The notes beneath the pieces are model-generated. The model was not told where the DNA came from. It made no database searches and saw nothing but the letters and a program-made list of their open reading frames with translations. Below are positions 5,505 to 6,708 of a DNA stretch of 6,708 nt, piece after piece. The stretch is taken from NCBI GenBank assembly GCA_029263945.1, contig JARIDM010000051.1, positions 1-6,708 of the forward strand, given 5' to 3'. Origin of the DNA: Sporosarcina sp. GTDB lineage: Bacteria; Bacillota; Bacilli; Bacillales_A; Planococcaceae. The number at the start of each line of letters is the position of its first letter. Position 1 is the first letter of the stretch. Made by a program: the position numbers and the translations under genes.

Positions 5505-6176
5505 ATGTTCATATTGCTTACTGTCGCGATTGCGCCTGCGTTGGCGCTCTTCAGCTATTTTTATTTACGAAAACAAATTGCAAAAGATCCGTCTCGTACA
5601 TTGCTTCAAACCTTTTTTTATGGTGCGATTATGACTTTTCCGATTTTATTTATTCAACATGTATTTGATGAGGAAAATATATTTTCGCATTTGTTTATAC
5701 GCAATGTCGTATTTACAAGCGGTTTGGAAGAGTTTTTTAAATGGCTCGTTTTATTGTTAACGATTTACAAGCATATAGAGTTCGAAGATGCTTACGATGG
5801 AATTTTATATGGTGCAAGTGTTTCACTAGGCTTTGCAACGGTTGAAAACGTATTATATTTATTTACATATGGAACTGAAGTGGCTTTCATCCGTGCGTTA
5901 TTGCCGGTATCGAGTCACGCATTATTTGGCGTCGTGATGGGGTATTATTTAGGGAGAGCAAAATTTGCAGTTCAAGAAGATAAAAGAAAAATGTTGTTTT
6001 TTGCTTTGTTTGCACCTTACGGCCTTCATTTTATTTATAATAGTATATTTTTAGTTCAGCATTTCGCATTGTATTTAGCCTTACCATTCATGCTATTTCT
6101 TTGGTGGTTTGGTTTAACGAGAGTGAAATATGCGCATACCTTTGCGATGCAACAGTATAGACGAAGAGCGAGCTAA
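5505..6176 (+). CDS. prsW: PrsW, intramembrane site-1 protease of anti-sigma-W
   Basis: 223-residue polytopic membrane protease. In B. subtilis, PrsW makes the first (site-1) cut in the anti-sigma factor RsiW, which leads to release of sigma-W under antimicrobial-peptide and envelope stress. Several hydrophobic segments are visible (about 2-20, 36-52, 66-88, 100-122, 131-149, 163-184 and 186-205). Catalytic-type motifs of the family are present: GLEEFFKW with E75 and E76, YDGILYG after the acidic pair E94/D95, ATVENVLY with E114, SSHALFG with H138, and PYGLHFIYN with H175. E75, E76 and H175 fall at the positions reported as essential in the B. subtilis protein. ATG 5505 follows GGGAGG (5492-5497) by 7 bases; the in-frame TTG at 5490 overlaps that ribosome binding site and is rejected. 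A terminator follows directly. Confidence 0.94.
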   Translation: MFILLTVAIAPALALFSYFYLRKQIAKDPSRTLLQTFFYGAIMTFPILFIQHVFDEENIFSHLFIRNVVFTSGLEEFFKWLVLLLTIYKHIEFEDAYDGILYGASVSLGFATVENVLYLFTYGTEVAFIRALLPVSSHALFGVVMGYYLGRAKFAVQEDKRKMLFFALFAPYGLHFIYNSIFLVQHFALYLALPFMLFLWWFGLTRVKYAHTFAMQQYRRRAS

Positions 6177-6179
6177 GTG

Positions 6180-6205
6180 AAAGATCCCTTTAGGGGTCTT
6201 TTTTT
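6180..6205 (+). terminator. Intrinsic terminator after prsW
   Basis: AAAGATCCC (6180-6188) pairs with GGGGTCTTT (6193-6201) as a 9-bp stem with one T-G wobble around a TTTA loop, and runs into seven T residues (6199-6205). It starts four bases after the prsW stop codon. This should end transcription of the ypbE-ypbG-ypdA-prsW stretch and insulate sleB. Confidence 0.9.
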
Positions 6206-6209
6206 ATTG

Positions 6210-6238
6210 TCATAAAAAAATAAGATTTGGACAACCTA
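6210..6238 (+). promoter_or_regulatory. Candidate sigma-G-type (forespore) promoter for sleB
   Basis: TCATA (6210-6214) and CAACCTA (6232-6238) are 17 bases apart. They resemble the sigma-G elements gHATR and CATnHTA, with one mismatch in each. Forespore sigma-G control of sleB is established in B. subtilis, which supports the call. The -10 is close to the gene: transcription would start near 6244, at the edge of the ribosome binding site, so the leader would be very short. No good sigma-A alternative is seen. Confidence 0.4.
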
Positions 6239-6259
6239 TAGAAAAAGGAGGAATAGGTT

Positions 6260-6708
6260 TTGAAGAAAATTGCGAGTCGTACTTTGTTGGTTGTTCTTTT
6301 CTTTAGTTTTATGTACGTCATTTCACCAACACAATCAGGGGCATTTAGCGCGCAGCAAATTCAACGAGGTGCCTTTGGGGATGATGTAATTGAACTGCAA
6401 TCTAGACTACAATACATCAGTTTTTATAAAGATGTAATAGATGGCCGTTTCGGATACGGAACATACTGGGCACTGCGCAATTTCCAAGAGAAATACGGAT
6501 TGCCAGTGGATGGAGTTGCAGGAGAAGCAACGAAGAAAAAACTTGTTGCTGTATCTAATTACGATGAAAAATTTGTCAAAACGCAATTGGAGAAAGGTAA
6601 TAAATTCACACACTATGGAGGTACACCGTTAGCGCAACAAGTAGAAAAAGGCACTGGTCAAAAAGTGAATGTACAATTGCCGTCAAAGTATTCAGAGCAA
6701 GATTTAAA
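6260..6708 (+). CDS. sleB: SleB, spore cortex-lytic enzyme (N-terminal part, cut by window edge)
   Basis: 149 complete codons, open to the window end. TTG 6260 is the start: AAAGGAGG (6244-6251) lies 8 bases upstream, and the protein then begins with KKIASR followed by a hydrophobic stretch (8-22) and a likely signal-peptidase site near A28 or A31. Residues about 34-96 are a PG_binding_1 domain (IQRGAFGDDVIELQSRLQY, IDGRFGYGTYWALRNFQ, VDGVAGEATKKKL). Then follow FTHYGGTPL (116-124), as in Bacillus SleB, a short linker, and LPSKYSEQDL (140-149), which looks like the beginning of the C-terminal hydrolase domain. The remainder and its catalytic glutamate are outside the window. SleB is made in the forespore, exported to the inner spore membrane/cortex, and during germination degrades cortex peptidoglycan containing muramic-delta-lactam. 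It usually needs YpeB, whose gene normally follows. Confidence 0.94.
   Translation, partial: MKKIASRTLLVVLFFSFMYVISPTQSGAFSAQQIQRGAFGDDVIELQSRLQYISFYKDVIDGRFGYGTYWALRNFQEKYGLPVDGVAGEATKKKLVAVSNYDEKFVKTQLEKGNKFTHYGGTPLAQQVEKGTGQKVNVQLPSKYSEQDL

Noticed and set aside
5483..5668. Plus-strand 61-codon frame overlapping the prsW start
   Set aside because: Wrong frame relative to the clearly conserved PrsW; no ribosome binding site of its own.
6407..6632. Two short frames (one per strand) near the right end
   Set aside because: Both lie over the SleB peptidoglycan-binding domain, which is clearly coding in another frame from TTG 6260.

Overview
The window is a low-GC, densely packed bacterial chromosome segment from an endospore-forming Firmicute of the order Bacillales. 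The evidence is a bacillithiol disulfide reductase (YpdA), the sigma-W-activating protease PrsW, the spore cortex-lytic enzyme SleB and strong AGGAGG-type ribosome binding sites. Gene order (fer / ypbB-recS-ypbE-ypbG-ypdA-prsW-sleB) follows the Bacillus subtilis fer-to-sleB segment as I remember it, but ypbD, ypbF, ypbH and the glutamate dehydrogenase gene gudB are missing. A Bacillus relative or a member of the Planococcaceae (Lysinibacillus/Sporosarcina type) is my inference; the sequence alone does not fix the genus.

Layout. At the left edge, reading leftward, is fer, a [4Fe-4S] ferredoxin missing only its last codons. A 115-base divergent intergenic region holds a good sigma-A promoter for fer that interlocks with a weaker one for ypbB. 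Rightward come ypbB (helix-turn-helix partner protein) and recS (short RecQ-family helicase), which overlap by 23 bases. After an 81-base gap with a plausible promoter comes ypbE (membrane-anchored LysM protein). It ends in a perfect 16-bp hairpin that also contains the first possible ATG of ypbG (membrane-anchored metallophosphoesterase). Then follow ypdA, prsW and a clear intrinsic terminator. Finally sleB begins with a TTG codon behind a sigma-G-like promoter and runs off the right edge before its catalytic domain.

How the genes relate. ypbB and recS look like a split RecQ-type unit: the helicase core is in RecS, and the HTH domain found at the C-terminus of many RecQ proteins is in YpbB. 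The other genes share no single pathway. They cover redox homeostasis (fer, ypdA), the envelope and envelope stress (ypbE, prsW), an unassigned phosphoesterase (ypbG) and spore germination (sleB).

I found no mobile element, CRISPR array, tRNA, rRNA or prophage trace. This is a conserved core region and I see no new biological system. The points most worth a second look are small-scale: the unclear start of ypbG inside or after a hairpin, a start-stop ATGTAA between the ypdA ribosome binding site and its start, the altered cysteine spacing in the RecS zinc site, and an unusually short SleB linker.
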